64,000 nucleotides of DNA from Aminobacter sp. AP02. Its GTDB lineage: Bacteria; Pseudomonadota; Alphaproteobacteria; Rhizobiales; Rhizobiaceae. The stretch lies in contig NZ_QGGX01000022.1 of the NCBI RefSeq assembly GCF_003148805.1, forward strand, positions 1 through 64,000, given 5' to 3'. The translations under genes and the position numbers were made by a program. How positions within the stretch are numbered: position 1 is the first letter of the stretch; every line of letters starts with the position of its first letter. Below are positions 26,273 to 35,350 of the stretch, piece after piece. Below the pieces are notes generated by a model, which was not told the DNA's origin, searched no databases, and saw nothing but the letters and a program-made list of their open reading frames with translations.

Positions 26273-26446
26273 GCGAACCTTTTCGATGCGCGAGCGGATC
26301 GCTTCGATCATCGTCTCGCGAATGATGGTTTCGCCATGCGTCTCGCGCATGTGCTCGGCGACCCGGCGGATGATTTCAGCTTCATCCTCGTGGCGGGTGT
26401 GCCATTGGCATCCGGGGACCAGCGTCCCGCATTGAAATTCCTTCAT
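26261..26446 (-). CDS. DUF1059 small metal-binding protein
   Basis: 61 aa. MKEFQCGTLVPGCQWHTRHE with Cys6, Cys13 and His16 is the DUF1059 pattern (predicted zinc-binding small protein), followed by the helix DEAEIIRRVAEHMRETHGE. GGAGACATCCG precedes the ATG. Function unknown. Convergent with cca. Confidence 0.88.
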   Translation of the reverse strand: MKEFQCGTLVPGCQWHTRHEDEAEIIRRVAEHMRETHGETIIRETMIEAIRSRIEKVRNVA

Positions 26447-26641
26447 CGGATGTCTCCTTTCCTCCCTCCGGTGTGAGGTGAACTATAACACGCAATATGG
26501 CGATTGGTTGCGGCTGGGGTTACCGCGATGCGCAATTAGGCGCGGGCTTGCGCTTTAACGCGAAAAAATACTTTTGATATCAGTATGTTAGATAGAATTT
26601 CTGCGAAACTGATTCCGTTTGGACCAGCTCTTTTCCGAATG

Positions 26642-26672
26642 AAAAGGGCGGAACCTCGTGTTCCGCCCTTTT
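26642..26672 (-). terminator. intrinsic terminator of the DUF1344 gene
   Basis: AAAAGGGCGGAAC (26642-26654) and GTTCCGCCCTTTT (26660-26672) are exact complements with a 5-base loop. On the minus strand the stem ends in TTTT. It lies 24 bp past the stop of the DUF1344 gene. Confidence 0.9.
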
Positions 26673-26695
26673 GGAAAATGGCCGCGAAGGGTCCC

Positions 26696-26956
26696 CTATT
26701 TCATCATCTTTACCGATTCCGCGACCTTGTGCGTTCCGCTCATGTCCCACATGACGGAGACCTTCTCGCCGGCCTTCAGGCCGGGATCCTTGAACGTCTT
26801 GGGAAGCATGAAGGTGGTGCCGTCGGCCATCGTCAGGCTCATCGCCTTCATGTCGACGGACTTGATCGTGCCGTCCGTATGCTGGGCGGCGGCGAAGGCC
26901 AGGCCGGAGGTTGCGAGAACGGCAACGGCTGCCGCAGGGACAAGGAGTTTGCGCAT
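26696..26956 (-). CDS. DUF1344 exported small protein
   Basis: 86 aa. Signal peptide MRKLLVPAAAVAVLATSGLA with a FAAA cleavage region, then GTIKSVDMKAMSLTMADGTT, FMLPKTF and AGEKVSVMWD, which is the DUF1344 pattern (a small periplasmic OB/barrel-like protein of unknown function). GGAGAACATGCC precedes the ATG. A strong terminator follows. Confidence 0.88.
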   Translation of the reverse strand: MRKLLVPAAAVAVLATSGLAFAAAQHTDGTIKSVDMKAMSLTMADGTTFMLPKTFKDPGLKAGEKVSVMWDMSGTHKVAESVKMMK

Positions 26957-27228
26957 GGCATGTTCTCCGATGAATGCGAGTGCCGCAAGCGGTACCCGCC
27001 TGATGCAAGGCCGTCCGGTTACGTCGAGTCGCGGCGCGCCACGGCAGCCGCCGGCGTTTCCCGGCCCCGGCGATAGAAATAGCCGTGCCGTCCCCTTCGC
27101 ATATTGGACGAAAAACATATTCCCAAACGGAGGCCTAGCCACAATCGGCGCCAAAATGTCGGTTTGTGGCGTCGATTGTGGCGAGGCTGAACCTTACGAA
27201 AAAGTAACAACCAGTCAGCTGTTCGCGG

Positions 27229-29064
27229 CTACTCGCCGAACTTCTTCTTCGGCTTGTATTTCTTCGCCGCGCCAGCGCCCGCCGGCTTGTCATAGGCAGG
27301 CTTGTCGCCGGAACGGCTTTCGTACGGCTTCTTCTCGGAGGGTTTCTTTTCGAAGGGCTTCTTCTCGAAGGCCTTTTTCTTGAACGGCGGCTTGTCCGAG
27401 GGATCATACTGGCCCTTGCGGTGCTGCTTCTTGGGCTTGCCGCCGGTGTCGCCGCCGCCAGGCGCGCCTGCGAGCCGCTTGATGTCGACGCCCTTTTCGC
27501 CGGTGCCGTTTTGTTCGACGGTTCTGGCGTAGTTGTCGGCGCGGTTGGACACCACTTCGAAATGCGACTCGGTGTCGAAGATGCGGATCGAGCCGATCTC
27601 ATGCTTGGTGACATGGCCCGCCTTGCACAAAAGCGGCAGCAGCCAGCGCGGTTCGGCGCGCTGCTTGCGGCCGACCGAGACGGAGAACCACACGCCATCG
27701 GTGAAGCGGTTGTCGGGGCGCTCGGCCTTGGCGGCGTCGAAAGCCGGGATCGGACGATCCGACAGCTCTTCGGCTGCCGGACGCGACGCCATCTGCTGGC
27801 GCAGCCAGGCAAGCGCGATGGTTTCGGGCGAGTGCGCGGCCAGGATTTCGGCGACCTGCACTGCCTCGTCCTCGGCTGGTGCCTCGGCATTGGCAAGCTC
27901 TGCCAGCATGCGCTCGCGGTTGCGGGCATCGATCTCGGCGGGGCCGGGCGCGGGCTGGGTCGTTGCCTCGAGCTTCGCCAGCTTGAGCAGGCGGGTAGCG
28001 CTGCCGCGACGGTGGAACGGCACCACCAGCACGCAGACACCCTTGCGGCCGGCGCGTCCGGTGCGGCCCGAGCGGTGCAGCAGCGTGTCTGGATTGGTCG
28101 GCAGGTCGGCGTGGATGACCAGGTCGAGATTGGGCAGGTCGATGCCACGGGCGGCAACGTCGGTCGCAACGCAGACGCGGGCGCGGCCGTCGCGCATGGC
28201 CTGCAGCGCGTTGTTGCGCTCGGCTTGGCTCAGTTCGCCCGACAGGGCCACCACGGCAAAACCGCGATTGGCAAGGCGTGCCGAGAAGTGCTTCACCGCC
28301 TCGCGCGTCGCGCAGAACACCATGGTGCTCTGGGCGTCGAAATAAAGCAGCGTGTTGATGATGGCGTTCTCGCGCTCGGACGGCGCGACAAGAACCATGC
28401 GGTATTCGATGTCGTCGTGCTGGCGGCTTTCGCCGGCCGCGGTGATGCGCAGTGCGTTGCGCTGGAAGCGCTTGGCCATCTGGGCGATCTGCGGCGGCAC
28501 GGTTGCCGAAAACAGCAGCGTGCGACGTTCCTGCGGCGCTGCGGCCAGGATGAATTCGAGATCTTCGCGGAAGCCGAGATCGAGCATCTCGTCGGCCTCG
28601 TCGAGCACCACGGCGCGCAGGCCAGAAATGTCGAGCGAGCCACGGGTGATGTGGTCGCGCAGACGGCCCGGCGTACCGACGACGATGTCGGCGCCTTCAT
28701 CAAGCGCGCGGCGTTCCTTGCGCATGTCCATGCCGCCGACGCAGGACGCGATGCGGGCACCGGTCGCGGCATAGAGCCATTCAAACTCGCGGCGCACCTG
28801 TATGGCCAACTCGCGGGTTGGGGCGATAATGACGGCACTTGGCGCGCCCGCGCGGTCAAAGCGCTCGCGTCCGTCAAGCAGCGTCGGAGCGATCGCGATG
28901 CCGAAGGCCACCGTCTTGCCCGAGCCGGTCTGGGCCGAGACCAGAAGGTCCACGCCGTCAGCCTCCGGGGCCAGCACTGAGGTCTGCACCGGGGTCAGCG
29001 TTTCGTAGCCACGCGCGGCGAGCGCTCCGGCCAGCGCCGGAACCATGTTGTCGAAAATCGTCAC
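27229..29064 (-). CDS. DEAD-box RNA helicase with DbpA-like RNA-binding domain
   Basis: 611 aa. Helicase motifs in order: Q motif TPVQTSVL, motif I AQTGSGKT, PTRELAIQ, TPGRLRDH, DEAD in VLDEADEMLD, SAT, then VATDVAARGID and HRSGRTGRAGRKG. A DbpA-like RNA-binding domain follows (about 460-530, with WFSVSVGRKQRAEPRWLLPL). The last 70 residues are a Lys-rich tail of KKPFE/KKAFE-type units. Cytoplasmic; likely ribosome assembly or cold-adapted RNA remodelling. Confidence 0.92.
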   Translation of the reverse strand: MTIFDNMVPALAGALAARGYETLTPVQTSVLAPEADGVDLLVSAQTGSGKTVAFGIAIAPTLLDGRERFDRAGAPSAVIIAPTRELAIQVRREFEWLYAATGARIASCVGGMDMRKERRALDEGADIVVGTPGRLRDHITRGSLDISGLRAVVLDEADEMLDLGFREDLEFILAAAPQERRTLLFSATVPPQIAQMAKRFQRNALRITAAGESRQHDDIEYRMVLVAPSERENAIINTLLYFDAQSTMVFCATREAVKHFSARLANRGFAVVALSGELSQAERNNALQAMRDGRARVCVATDVAARGIDLPNLDLVIHADLPTNPDTLLHRSGRTGRAGRKGVCVLVVPFHRRGSATRLLKLAKLEATTQPAPGPAEIDARNRERMLAELANAEAPAEDEAVQVAEILAAHSPETIALAWLRQQMASRPAAEELSDRPIPAFDAAKAERPDNRFTDGVWFSVSVGRKQRAEPRWLLPLLCKAGHVTKHEIGSIRIFDTESHFEVVSNRADNYARTVEQNGTGEKGVDIKRLAGAPGGGDTGGKPKKQHRKGQYDPSDKPPFKKKAFEKKPFEKKPSEKKPYESRSGDKPAYDKPAGAGAAKKYKPKKKFGE

Positions 29065-29175
29065 GAAAGTCTTCCAATGAGAGCAAGGCCCGTCACATTT
29101 GGACGAGGGCCAAGGAAAGCGCGCTCTCTAAAGCTTTGCTGCCCGCGCGTCAATGCGACAGCGGCGCAACGACCC

Positions 29176-29448
29176 TTATGCCGCATTGCGACGCAGCAAG
29201 CGCGCGCGCATTTCCTTGGGGTCGTCATGGATCAAATCGATCAGCGCCCTTGCGACGGCATCGGGCTCGGTGCGTCGCTGTTCCCAGTTCTGGAGCGTGG
29301 CGACAGGGATACCGAGCAGGACGGCGAAATCGACCTGACTCGTATCGAGCGTCCCGCGAATGAGCTTGAGCTTGGCGCTGGCATCCAGCGTACGCGACTT
29401 TGCCCGAGTCCAATCTGGGCTGTCGGCGTCGTCAAATTCATCGGCCAT
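29176..29448 (-). CDS. HTH-type antitoxin of a BrnT-like pair
   Basis: 90 aa from MADEFDDADSPDWTRAKSRT. A helix-turn-helix of the XRE/HigA type is visible (GTLDTSQVDFAVLLGIPVAT, then LQNWEQRRTEPD). It follows the DUF497 toxin gene with an 11-bp overlap. BrnT toxins are usually paired with ribbon-helix-helix BrnA proteins, so an HTH partner is a variant. It likely represses its own operon. Confidence 0.8.
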   Translation of the reverse strand: MADEFDDADSPDWTRAKSRTLDASAKLKLIRGTLDTSQVDFAVLLGIPVATLQNWEQRRTEPDAVARALIDLIHDDPKEMRARLLRRNAA

Positions 29449-29701
29449 ATTTTTTGAGCTCCCGATCGTTCGCCTTGCGCACCGAAACGGTTTGAAAGGT
29501 CGTATCCTGCACGGTGAACGCACAGACGAAAAGCCCGCCCTCGACACAGCCGAAGCTCACGAATCGATCCTCGCCATAGTCGCAGCGATCATCCAGGAAA
29601 GTTGGGACCTGGTTCGCGATCACCTCGGCGCCGATGGCCAACGAAACCCCTCGTTCCATCCGGGTCTTTTCGTCCTTGCCCGGATCGAACGATATCTTCA
29701 T
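29438..29701 (-). CDS. BrnT (DUF497) family toxin
   Basis: 87 aa. MKISFDPGKDEKTRMERGVS, DDRCDYGEDRFVSFG and SVRKANDRELKKYGR match the BrnT family, a RelE-like ribonuclease toxin. The first gene of the pair, as is usual for brnT. No defect is visible. The nearby hemF gene is unrelated. Confidence 0.85.
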   Translation of the reverse strand: MKISFDPGKDEKTRMERGVSLAIGAEVIANQVPTFLDDRCDYGEDRFVSFGCVEGGLFVCAFTVQDTTFQTVSVRKANDRELKKYGR

Positions 29702-29760
29702 GCGGCATCCGTCAGATGCCGCATTTATACGCTGTTAGCGTAGATGCCCCAAGGATTGCT

Positions 29761-30675
29761 TTACGGCCACCTGACCTCGGGCGGCATGCTCGACAGGATC
29801 GAGGCGATGTTGCCGCCGGTCTTCAGCCCGAAAATCGTGCCGCGATCGTAGAGCAGGTTGAATTCGACATAGCGGCCGCGGCGCACGAGCTGTTCGTCGC
29901 GGTCGCCGTCGGTCCAGTTGGTGTTGAAGTTCTGCCGCACCAGATGCTGGTAGGTGACAAGGAAGGCGCGGCCGACGTCCTGGACGAATCGGAAGTCGGC
30001 GTCCCAGCCGCCCTTTTCTTCCGGCGAGTGCTGCCAGTCGAAGAAGATGCCGCCGGTGCCGCGCGGCTCGTTGCGGTGCGGCAGGAAGAAATACTCGTCG
30101 CACCAGTCCTTGTATTTCCGATGGTCGGCGACATTGGCGTGCTTGGAGCAGGCAAACTGCATCGCCTTGTGGAAGGCGACGGTATCGGGGTCGTCCTGCA
30201 TCCGCTTGCGGTCGAGCACCGGCGTGAGGTCTGCGCCGCCACCGAACCACCAGCGCGAGGTCGTCACCATGCGCGTGTTCATGTGCACGGCCGGCACGTT
30301 GGGGTTTTGCGGATGAGCGATCAGCGAAATGCCGGAAGCCCAGAAACGCGGGTCTTCCTCGGCGCCGGGCATCTGCTTGCGGAACTCGGGCGAAAACTCG
30401 CCATGCACGGTCGACGTGTGCACGCCCACCTTTTCGAACACCCGGCCATGCATCATCGACATTGTGCCGCCACCGCCGCGTCCTTCGTCGCGGTGCCATG
30501 GCGTGCGCTCGAAGCGGCCCGGTGCCCACGAGGCGAGCGGTCCCTCGACCTGGTCTTCCAGCGCCTCGAAGGCGAGGCAGATGCGATCGCGCAATTCCTC
30601 GAACCAGGCGCGGGCGCGAATCTTCTTGTCTTCGATGTCGGCCGGCAGTCCGGTCGGAATTTCAGGACGCTGCAA
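29761..30675 (-). CDS. hemF: oxygen-dependent coproporphyrinogen III oxidase
   Basis: 304 aa, the usual length. Strong motifs: [64 protein letters not shown] and [16 protein letters not shown]. It converts coproporphyrinogen III to protoporphyrinogen IX with O2 in haem synthesis, cytoplasmic. Divergent from the 85-aa gene at 30754. Confidence 0.97.
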   Translation of the reverse strand: MQRPEIPTGLPADIEDKKIRARAWFEELRDRICLAFEALEDQVEGPLASWAPGRFERTPWHRDEGRGGGGTMSMMHGRVFEKVGVHTSTVHGEFSPEFRKQMPGAEEDPRFWASGISLIAHPQNPNVPAVHMNTRMVTTSRWWFGGGADLTPVLDRKRMQDDPDTVAFHKAMQFACSKHANVADHRKYKDWCDEYFFLPHRNEPRGTGGIFFDWQHSPEEKGGWDADFRFVQDVGRAFLVTYQHLVRQNFNTNWTDGDRDEQLVRRGRYVEFNLLYDRGTIFGLKTGGNIASILSSMPPEVRWP

Positions 30676-30753
30676 TTTTGGCTCCGCACAAATGACTCGT
30701 AATTGTCCGGCGCGATCCCTAATCTCCTTCTCGTAAGGGTCAAGGAGTTCTTT

Positions 30754-31011
30754 ATGGGCACTCCGACCAGACCGCCGCTGAATGACCTCGCAAAGAGGAT
30801 TCAGCGCAGCCGGGCCGAACGTGAAAGCAGACCGCGCGACGGATTCTTGCGCGAGACCTTCGTATTGCCGCGCAATGATGCGCGGCTGAAGGCGCAGGAA
30901 TGGTTCTCACGCTGGCCCAAGCAGGCCTATTGGACCGAGATCGAAAGCTGGTTCGAGCGCCCCGGCGACGTCATCGAATTCACCATCCGACGCCTGCCGA
31001 CGTCCGACTAG
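30754..31011 (+). CDS. hypothetical protein (85 aa)
   Basis: Starts [20 protein letters not shown] with AAGGAG 8 bases upstream, which favours this ATG over the one 51 bp before. Soluble and basic; contains [19 protein letters not shown], suggesting an aromatic helical segment. I do not recognise the family. Confidence 0.6.
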   Translation: MGTPTRPPLNDLAKRIQRSRAERESRPRDGFLRETFVLPRNDARLKAQEWFSRWPKQAYWTEIESWFERPGDVIEFTIRRLPTSD

Positions 31012-31041
31012 ACTTTCCTTTGTCGTATCGCTTGGGGTGAG

Positions 31042-31627
31042 ATGTACCTGAAGACGATCGCCGAGGATGAGGCCGAGGGCCGAATCGCCGAAATCTACGA
31101 CAAGGCTCGCGCGCAGCTGGGCTTCGTCATGGAAGCTACCAGATGCTTCACCGCACGGCCTGATCTCTTGTCCATCTACACCGACTTCAACGACCAGATT
31201 CGTGCCGGCTTTTCGCTTGGCATGCGCGAAATGGCGGCTGATCACATTCATTGCCGCCAAGCGGATTGCGTCGACCTACTGCTCTCATGTCTACGCCAAG
31301 CAACTGGTCGCCGACCTCGGCTCGAAAGAGGCGGTGGTCGCGCTCCGGCAGGATTTCCACGATGCCGGCCTTTCGGCGCGCGACGTCGAGATGCTGGCCT
31401 ATGCCGAGCAGATCGCCATCGATGCCTCGCAGGTGACTGAGGCCAATATCGATCGGCTGCGTGCGGTCGGCTTCAGCGATCAGCAAATCTGCGATATCGC
31501 GCTATGTGCGGCCTTCCGGTGTTTCGTCAGCCGCTTCTTCGACGCTGTCGGCGCTGGCACGGAGCCAGCTTTCATCGACAGCGACGAGGCGTTTCGGGCG
31601 GCGATGACTGTCGGCCGCAGTTACTGA
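31042..31627 (+). pseudogene. alkylhydroperoxidase/CMD-family gene with a frameshift
   Basis: The first frame reads MYLKTIAEDEAEGRIAEIYD to GFSLGMRE; the +1 frame then continues WRLITFIAAKRIASTYCSHV to the stop at 31627. Joined, it is a roughly 194-aa carboxymuconolactone decarboxylase/AhpD-like protein with the expected E-W-x-x-I-x(9)-S-x-Y-C region. The shift lies at the AAA of GAAATGG (31228-31234), one A too many. It is either a true loss of function or a sequencing error. Next to soxR, an antioxidant role for the ancestor is plausible. Confidence 0.75.
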
Positions 31628-31639
31628 CCCCGTCGCCGA

Positions 31640-32083
31640 TCATTCCGCCGGAACCAGCAACCGTCGTGGCCCGGGGCCCTGGCGCGACAGGCGATCCTCG
31701 CGGTTGCGCAGCGGGCATTTGTCGATCGACATGCAGCCGCAGCCGATGCAGTCGGTCAGCCCGTCGCGCAGCTTCTTCAACTGCTCGATGCGGTGGTCGA
31801 GGTCGTGGCGCCAAGCCGTTGAAAGCAGACTCCAATCCTCGCGCGTCGGCGTGCGCCCGTCGGGCAGGGTGGCAAGCGCTGCCGCGATGTCGGCAAGCGA
31901 TATGCCGACATCCTGCGCGATCCTGATCACTGCCACCCGGCGCAAGACGTCGCGTGAGTAGCGCCGCTGGTTCCCTGCCGTTCGATGGCTGTGGATCAGC
32001 CCGCGCGTCTCATAGAAATGCAGTGCCGAAACAGCGACGCCGCTGCGCTTGGCCACCTCGCCGACAGTCAATTCACCTGGCAT
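31640..32083 (-). CDS. soxR: redox-sensitive transcriptional activator SoxR
   Basis: 147 aa. MerR-type HTH ([39 protein letters not shown]) plus the [2Fe-2S] binding motif [12 protein letters not shown] near residues 112-123. Oxidation of the cluster activates transcription by distorting promoters with a 19-bp spacer. A palindromic operator with such a spacing lies just upstream at 32100-32117. Confidence 0.96.
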   Translation of the reverse strand: MPGELTVGEVAKRSGVAVSALHFYETRGLIHSHRTAGNQRRYSRDVLRRVAVIRIAQDVGISLADIAAALATLPDGRTPTREDWSLLSTAWRHDLDHRIEQLKKLRDGLTDCIGCGCMSIDKCPLRNREDRLSRQGPGPRRLLVPAE

Positions 32084-32095
32084 GGCAATTCCCGC

Positions 32096-32126
32096 TTGAC
32101 CTCAAGATAAGTTGAGGTTGTACGAA
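32096..32126 (+). promoter_or_regulatory. SoxR operator and 19-bp-spaced promoter
   Basis: The palindrome CCTCAAGATAAGTTGAGG (32100-32117) is close to the SoxR consensus CCTCAAGTTAACTTGAGG. On the plus strand it sits between a TTGACC (-35, 32096-32101) and a TACGAA (-10 candidate, 32121-32126), exactly 19 bp apart, as MerR-family activators need. It points away from soxR, but no convincing gene lies downstream on the plus strand. Confidence 0.75.
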
Positions 32127-32246
32127 GATATCCTTCACGATGCAAGGAAGGATCAGGACATGGCGAGAAACCCCGGGACGCACCGAAGCACCAGCGCTCA
32201 AGCACGCAGCTTCGCGGCCATCGTCATGGAACTGATAGATGGCCGG

Positions 32247-32705
32247 TCAGCCGATCTGGCGCAGTGCTTCGCCGGCAACCATCGCCGCGCTCAGCGCGAC
32301 GTTGAGGCTTCGCCCGCCGCCCGGCATGGGGATGACCAGCCGCTCGAAGGCGAGATCGTGGACGTGGTCAGGCACTCCGGCCGATTCGCGGCCGACCATG
32401 ATGATGTCGCCCGTGTGGAAGCGGAAATCCGTATAGGGCAGGGCGGCCTTGGTCGACATCAATACCAGCCGGCGGCTTTCGCTACGCCGCCACTGCTCGA
32501 AGCGGTCGAAGTCGACGTGCCGGGTCAGGGTCGCCATTTCGAGATAGTCCATGCCGGCGCGTGTGAGCGCCCGATCGGAGATGTCGAAGCCGGCCGGTTC
32601 GATGAGGTCGACGGCGACGCCCAGGCACGCGGCCATGCGCAGGATGGTGCCGGTGTTGCCGGCGATGTCCGGTTGGTAGAGCGCGATGCGGAATTTGCCG
32701 TTCAT
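32247..32705 (-). CDS. trmL: tRNA (cytidine(34)-2'-O)-methyltransferase
   Basis: 152 aa, SPOUT family. Motifs: IALYQPDIAGNTGTILRMAA, VDLIEPAGFDISD, IMVGRESAGVPDHVHD and IPMPGGGRSLNVALSAAM, the knotted SAM-binding region. It 2'-O-methylates the wobble base of tRNA-Leu. Divergent from the three ABC genes. Confidence 0.95.
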   Translation of the reverse strand: MNGKFRIALYQPDIAGNTGTILRMAACLGVAVDLIEPAGFDISDRALTRAGMDYLEMATLTRHVDFDRFEQWRRSESRRLVLMSTKAALPYTDFRFHTGDIIMVGRESAGVPDHVHDLAFERLVIPMPGGGRSLNVALSAAMVAGEALRQIG

Positions 32706-33012
32706 GTCGATGTCCTAATCTGTGGCGGCAAGGCCACAGCAAGTCGCGCCAAAGCAAAAAGTGAAGATGAGGCTGTGGCGTTGTGCCGCGAATGGGAGTA
32801 TATGGCCGGCATTGTCAACTCGAACCGATGGAGGGGTACATGGGACACATGATGGCCATAGACATTCACCGACCCCTTTGTGGGCACCGACCCCTTTGTG
32901 GGCGACGTACTGCCTGAGGGCGGACCGGTTCGACGACTTTTCCTGACAGTTCCAGGCATTTTCGCATCGCGGTCCGCTGAAGCCCTTATCCGGTTTTCGA
33001 AGGACAATTCCG
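32706..33012. other. intergenic region with an 18-bp tandem repeat
   Basis: 307 bp upstream of trmL. It holds ACCGACCCCTTTGTGGGC twice in tandem (32868-32885, 32886-32903). Just before it, TGGGACACATGATGGCC is reminiscent of insertion-sequence ends, but no transposase remnant is readable, so IS origin is only a guess. It should also contain the trmL promoter. Confidence 0.45.
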
Positions 33013-33330
33013 ATGTTTGCCAACATCCCCAACGGGCACAACGCCCGTAACGAGCACGACTCTGCATTTTTTGTTCACAGCAACGACATGGCCGACGCCC
33101 GGCACCATGCCATGATGCTGGCCCTCGGTGCACATCAACCCGCGGCCGACCCTCCGGTTCGCCAGCGTCCGCATCGCGGCATGCTGCCCGACGTCGACAT
33201 GAGCAATGTCGCGGTCGACCCGAACTACCGGCCGCTGTTCGGCCGCATCGTTGCCCTGATCGGCCGGCTTGCCGGCCGCTCGGGTGCGGCCCGGCCTGCT
33301 GCCAGGACGATGTCAGGAGGACGCCGCTAG
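33013..33330 (+). CDS. hypothetical protein (105 aa)
   Basis: Starts MFANIPNGHNARNEHDSAFF with GAAGGAC upstream. His/Ala/Arg-rich, with no recognisable domain. It precedes the ABC exporter array by 157 bp. A hairpin right at its stop codon (33329-33347) supports a transcript end here. Coding status is moderately likely. Confidence 0.45.
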   Translation: MFANIPNGHNARNEHDSAFFVHSNDMADARHHAMMLALGAHQPAADPPVRQRPHRGMLPDVDMSNVAVDPNYRPLFGRIVALIGRLAGRSGAARPAARTMSGGRR

Positions 33331-33347
33331 GGATTCGCCGAATCCCT
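33329..33347 (+). terminator. hairpin after the 105-aa gene
   Basis: AGGGATTCG and CGAATCCCT are exact complements with a 1-base centre, so the effective loop opens to a few bases. There is no U-run, so this is a weak terminator or an mRNA stabiliser. Confidence 0.4.
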
Positions 33348-33487
33348 GGCGGTCGCCTACATTGCGAGGGCCCCCGCCGCATCCTCGCCGCGAAGATGTC
33401 AGGCGCCACAAGGCCGTACCAGCGGCCCCCGACAACACATTCCACGCGGAATCTGCTGCGTGTCACATACCGAATTGAGAGACTGAT

Positions 33488-35350
33488 ATGTTCCGCTGGT
33501 TTGAAAACAGACTGAATCCGTTCCCCTCGGAGGAACCGGTCGAGCCACCCAAGACGCTTGTCGCGTTTTGCTTGCACTACACCAGGGGCGCGTGGGCTTA
33601 CATCGTCGTGGCCGCTGTGCTGACCTCGCTGATCGCCCTGGCCGAAGTGTGGATGTTCGGCTTTCTCGGCAATATCGTCGACTGGCTGTCGGCGCAGAAC
33701 CGCGACACCTTCCTGCAGAACGAAGGCTGGAAGCTCGCCGGCATGGCATTCATCGTCATGGTGGTGCTGCCGGCCATGGTGGTTCTGCAGTCGCTGGTCA
33801 ACCAGCAGACGCTGATGGGCAACTACCCCATGCGCATCCGCTGGCAGGTGCACCGCTACCTGCTCAAGCAATCGATGAGCTTCTATCAGGACGAGTTCGC
33901 CGGCCGCATCGCCACCAAGCTGATGCAGACCGCGCTCGCCGTGCGCGAATGCGTGGTCAAGCTCATCGACGTGCTCAACTACGTCATCGTCTATTTCCTC
34001 GGCGTGCTGTTCATCGTCGGCTCCGCCGACATCAGGCTGGCAGCGCCGCTGGTCGTCTGGCTCGTCTGCTACGTCCTGTTGCTGCGCTATTTCGTGCCGC
34101 GCCTTGGCAAGCTCGCCGAAGAGCAGGCCGATGCGCGCTCGACAATGACCGGCCGGGTCGTCGACAGCTACACCAACATCCAGACGGTCAAGCTGTTTTC
34201 GCATTCGCGCCGCGAGGCTTCCTTTGCGCGCGAAGGCATGTCGCTGTTCATGGACACGGTCTATCGTTCGATGCGGCTGGTGACCTCGCTTTACGGCGCG
34301 CTCTATTTGCTCAACTCGACGCTGTTGCTGTCGGTCGGCATCCTGTCGATCTCGCTGTGGCTCAACGGTGCGGTTTCAATCGGCGCGGTCGCTGTCGTGC
34401 TCGGCCTGGTGCTGCGTCTTTGGGGCATGTCGCAGTGGATCATGTGGGAAGTCTCGGGCCTGTTCGAGAGCATCGGCACCGTCCAGGACGGCATCACCTC
34501 GATCTCCATGCCGCGCCTCGTCGAAGACAAGCCCAATGCCAAGGAGATCGTCGTCGACAAGGGCGAGATCACCTTCGACAACGTGCGCTTCCACTACGGC
34601 AAGAAGAAAGGCGTCATCGAAGACCTCACGCTCAATGTTCGTCCCGGCGAAAAGGTCGGCATTGTCGGCCGTTCGGGCGCAGGCAAGTCGACGCTGGTCA
34701 ACCTGTTGCTGCGCTTCTACGACATCGAGGGCGGTCGCATCGTCATTGACGGGCAGGACATCTCCACTGTCCAGCAAGACAGCCTGCGCGCCCATATCGG
34801 CATGGTCACGCAAGACACCTCGCTGCTGCACCGGTCGGTCGCCGACAACATCCTCTATGGCCGTCCAGACGCGTCGGAAGCGATGATGATCGAGGCTGCG
34901 CGCCGGGCCGAAGCGCTCGACTTCATCGCCACGCTTGCCGACCCCAAGGGCCGCAAGGGCTTTGAGGCGCATGTCGGCGAGCGCGGCGTCAAGCTGTCCG
35001 GCGGACAGCGCCAGCGCATCGCCATTGCCCGCGTCATGCTCAAGGATGCACCGATCCTCATCCTCGACGAGGCGACCTCCGCGCTCGACTCGGAAGTCGA
35101 GGCCGCGATCCAGGAAAACCTGTACCGGCTGATGGAAGGCAAGACCGTCATTGCTATCGCGCACAGGCTCTCCACCATCGCGGCCATGGACCGGCTGGTG
35201 GTCATGGACAAGGGCCGCATCGTCGAACAAGGCAGCCATGACGAACTGGTCGCCAAGGGCGGTATCTACGCTTCGCTATGGCAGCGCCAGTCGGGCGGCT
35301 TCCTGCTCGAGGAACCAGCCGATGCCGTCGAGGCCCAGGCGGCGGAGTAG
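33488..35350 (+). CDS. ABC exporter half-transporter 1
   Basis: 620 aa. N-terminal membrane domain with six hydrophobic segments (about 30-320) and C-terminal ABC domain: Walker A GRSGAGKS at 394-401, signature LSGGQ at 503-507, Walker B ILILDE at 523-528, and the AHRLSTIA switch His. This is the architecture of homodimeric or heterodimeric exporters (MsbA/ABCB type). The N-terminal motif MFRWFENRLNPFPSEEP recurs in the next two genes. Substrate unknown; lipid or drug export are options. Confidence 0.93.
   Translation: MFRWFENRLNPFPSEEPVEPPKTLVAFCLHYTRGAWAYIVVAAVLTSLIALAEVWMFGFLGNIVDWLSAQNRDTFLQNEGWKLAGMAFIVMVVLPAMVVLQSLVNQQTLMGNYPMRIRWQVHRYLLKQSMSFYQDEFAGRIATKLMQTALAVRECVVKLIDVLNYVIVYFLGVLFIVGSADIRLAAPLVVWLVCYVLLLRYFVPRLGKLAEEQADARSTMTGRVVDSYTNIQTVKLFSHSRREASFAREGMSLFMDTVYRSMRLVTSLYGALYLLNSTLLLSVGILSISLWLNGAVSIGAVAVVLGLVLRLWGMSQWIMWEVSGLFESIGTVQDGITSISMPRLVEDKPNAKEIVVDKGEITFDNVRFHYGKKKGVIEDLTLNVRPGEKVGIVGRSGAGKSTLVNLLLRFYDIEGGRIVIDGQDISTVQQDSLRAHIGMVTQDTSLLHRSVADNILYGRPDASEAMMIEAARRAEALDFIATLADPKGRKGFEAHVGERGVKLSGGQRQRIAIARVMLKDAPILILDEATSALDSEVEAAIQENLYRLMEGKTVIAIAHRLSTIAAMDRLVVMDKGRIVEQGSHDELVAKGGIYASLWQRQSGGFLLEEPADAVEAQAAE

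Noticed and set aside
32112-32852. 246-aa plus-strand ORF downstream of the SoxR box
   Set aside because: It runs antisense through trmL and has no recognisable domain; only the initial ATG at 32161 looks remotely plausible.
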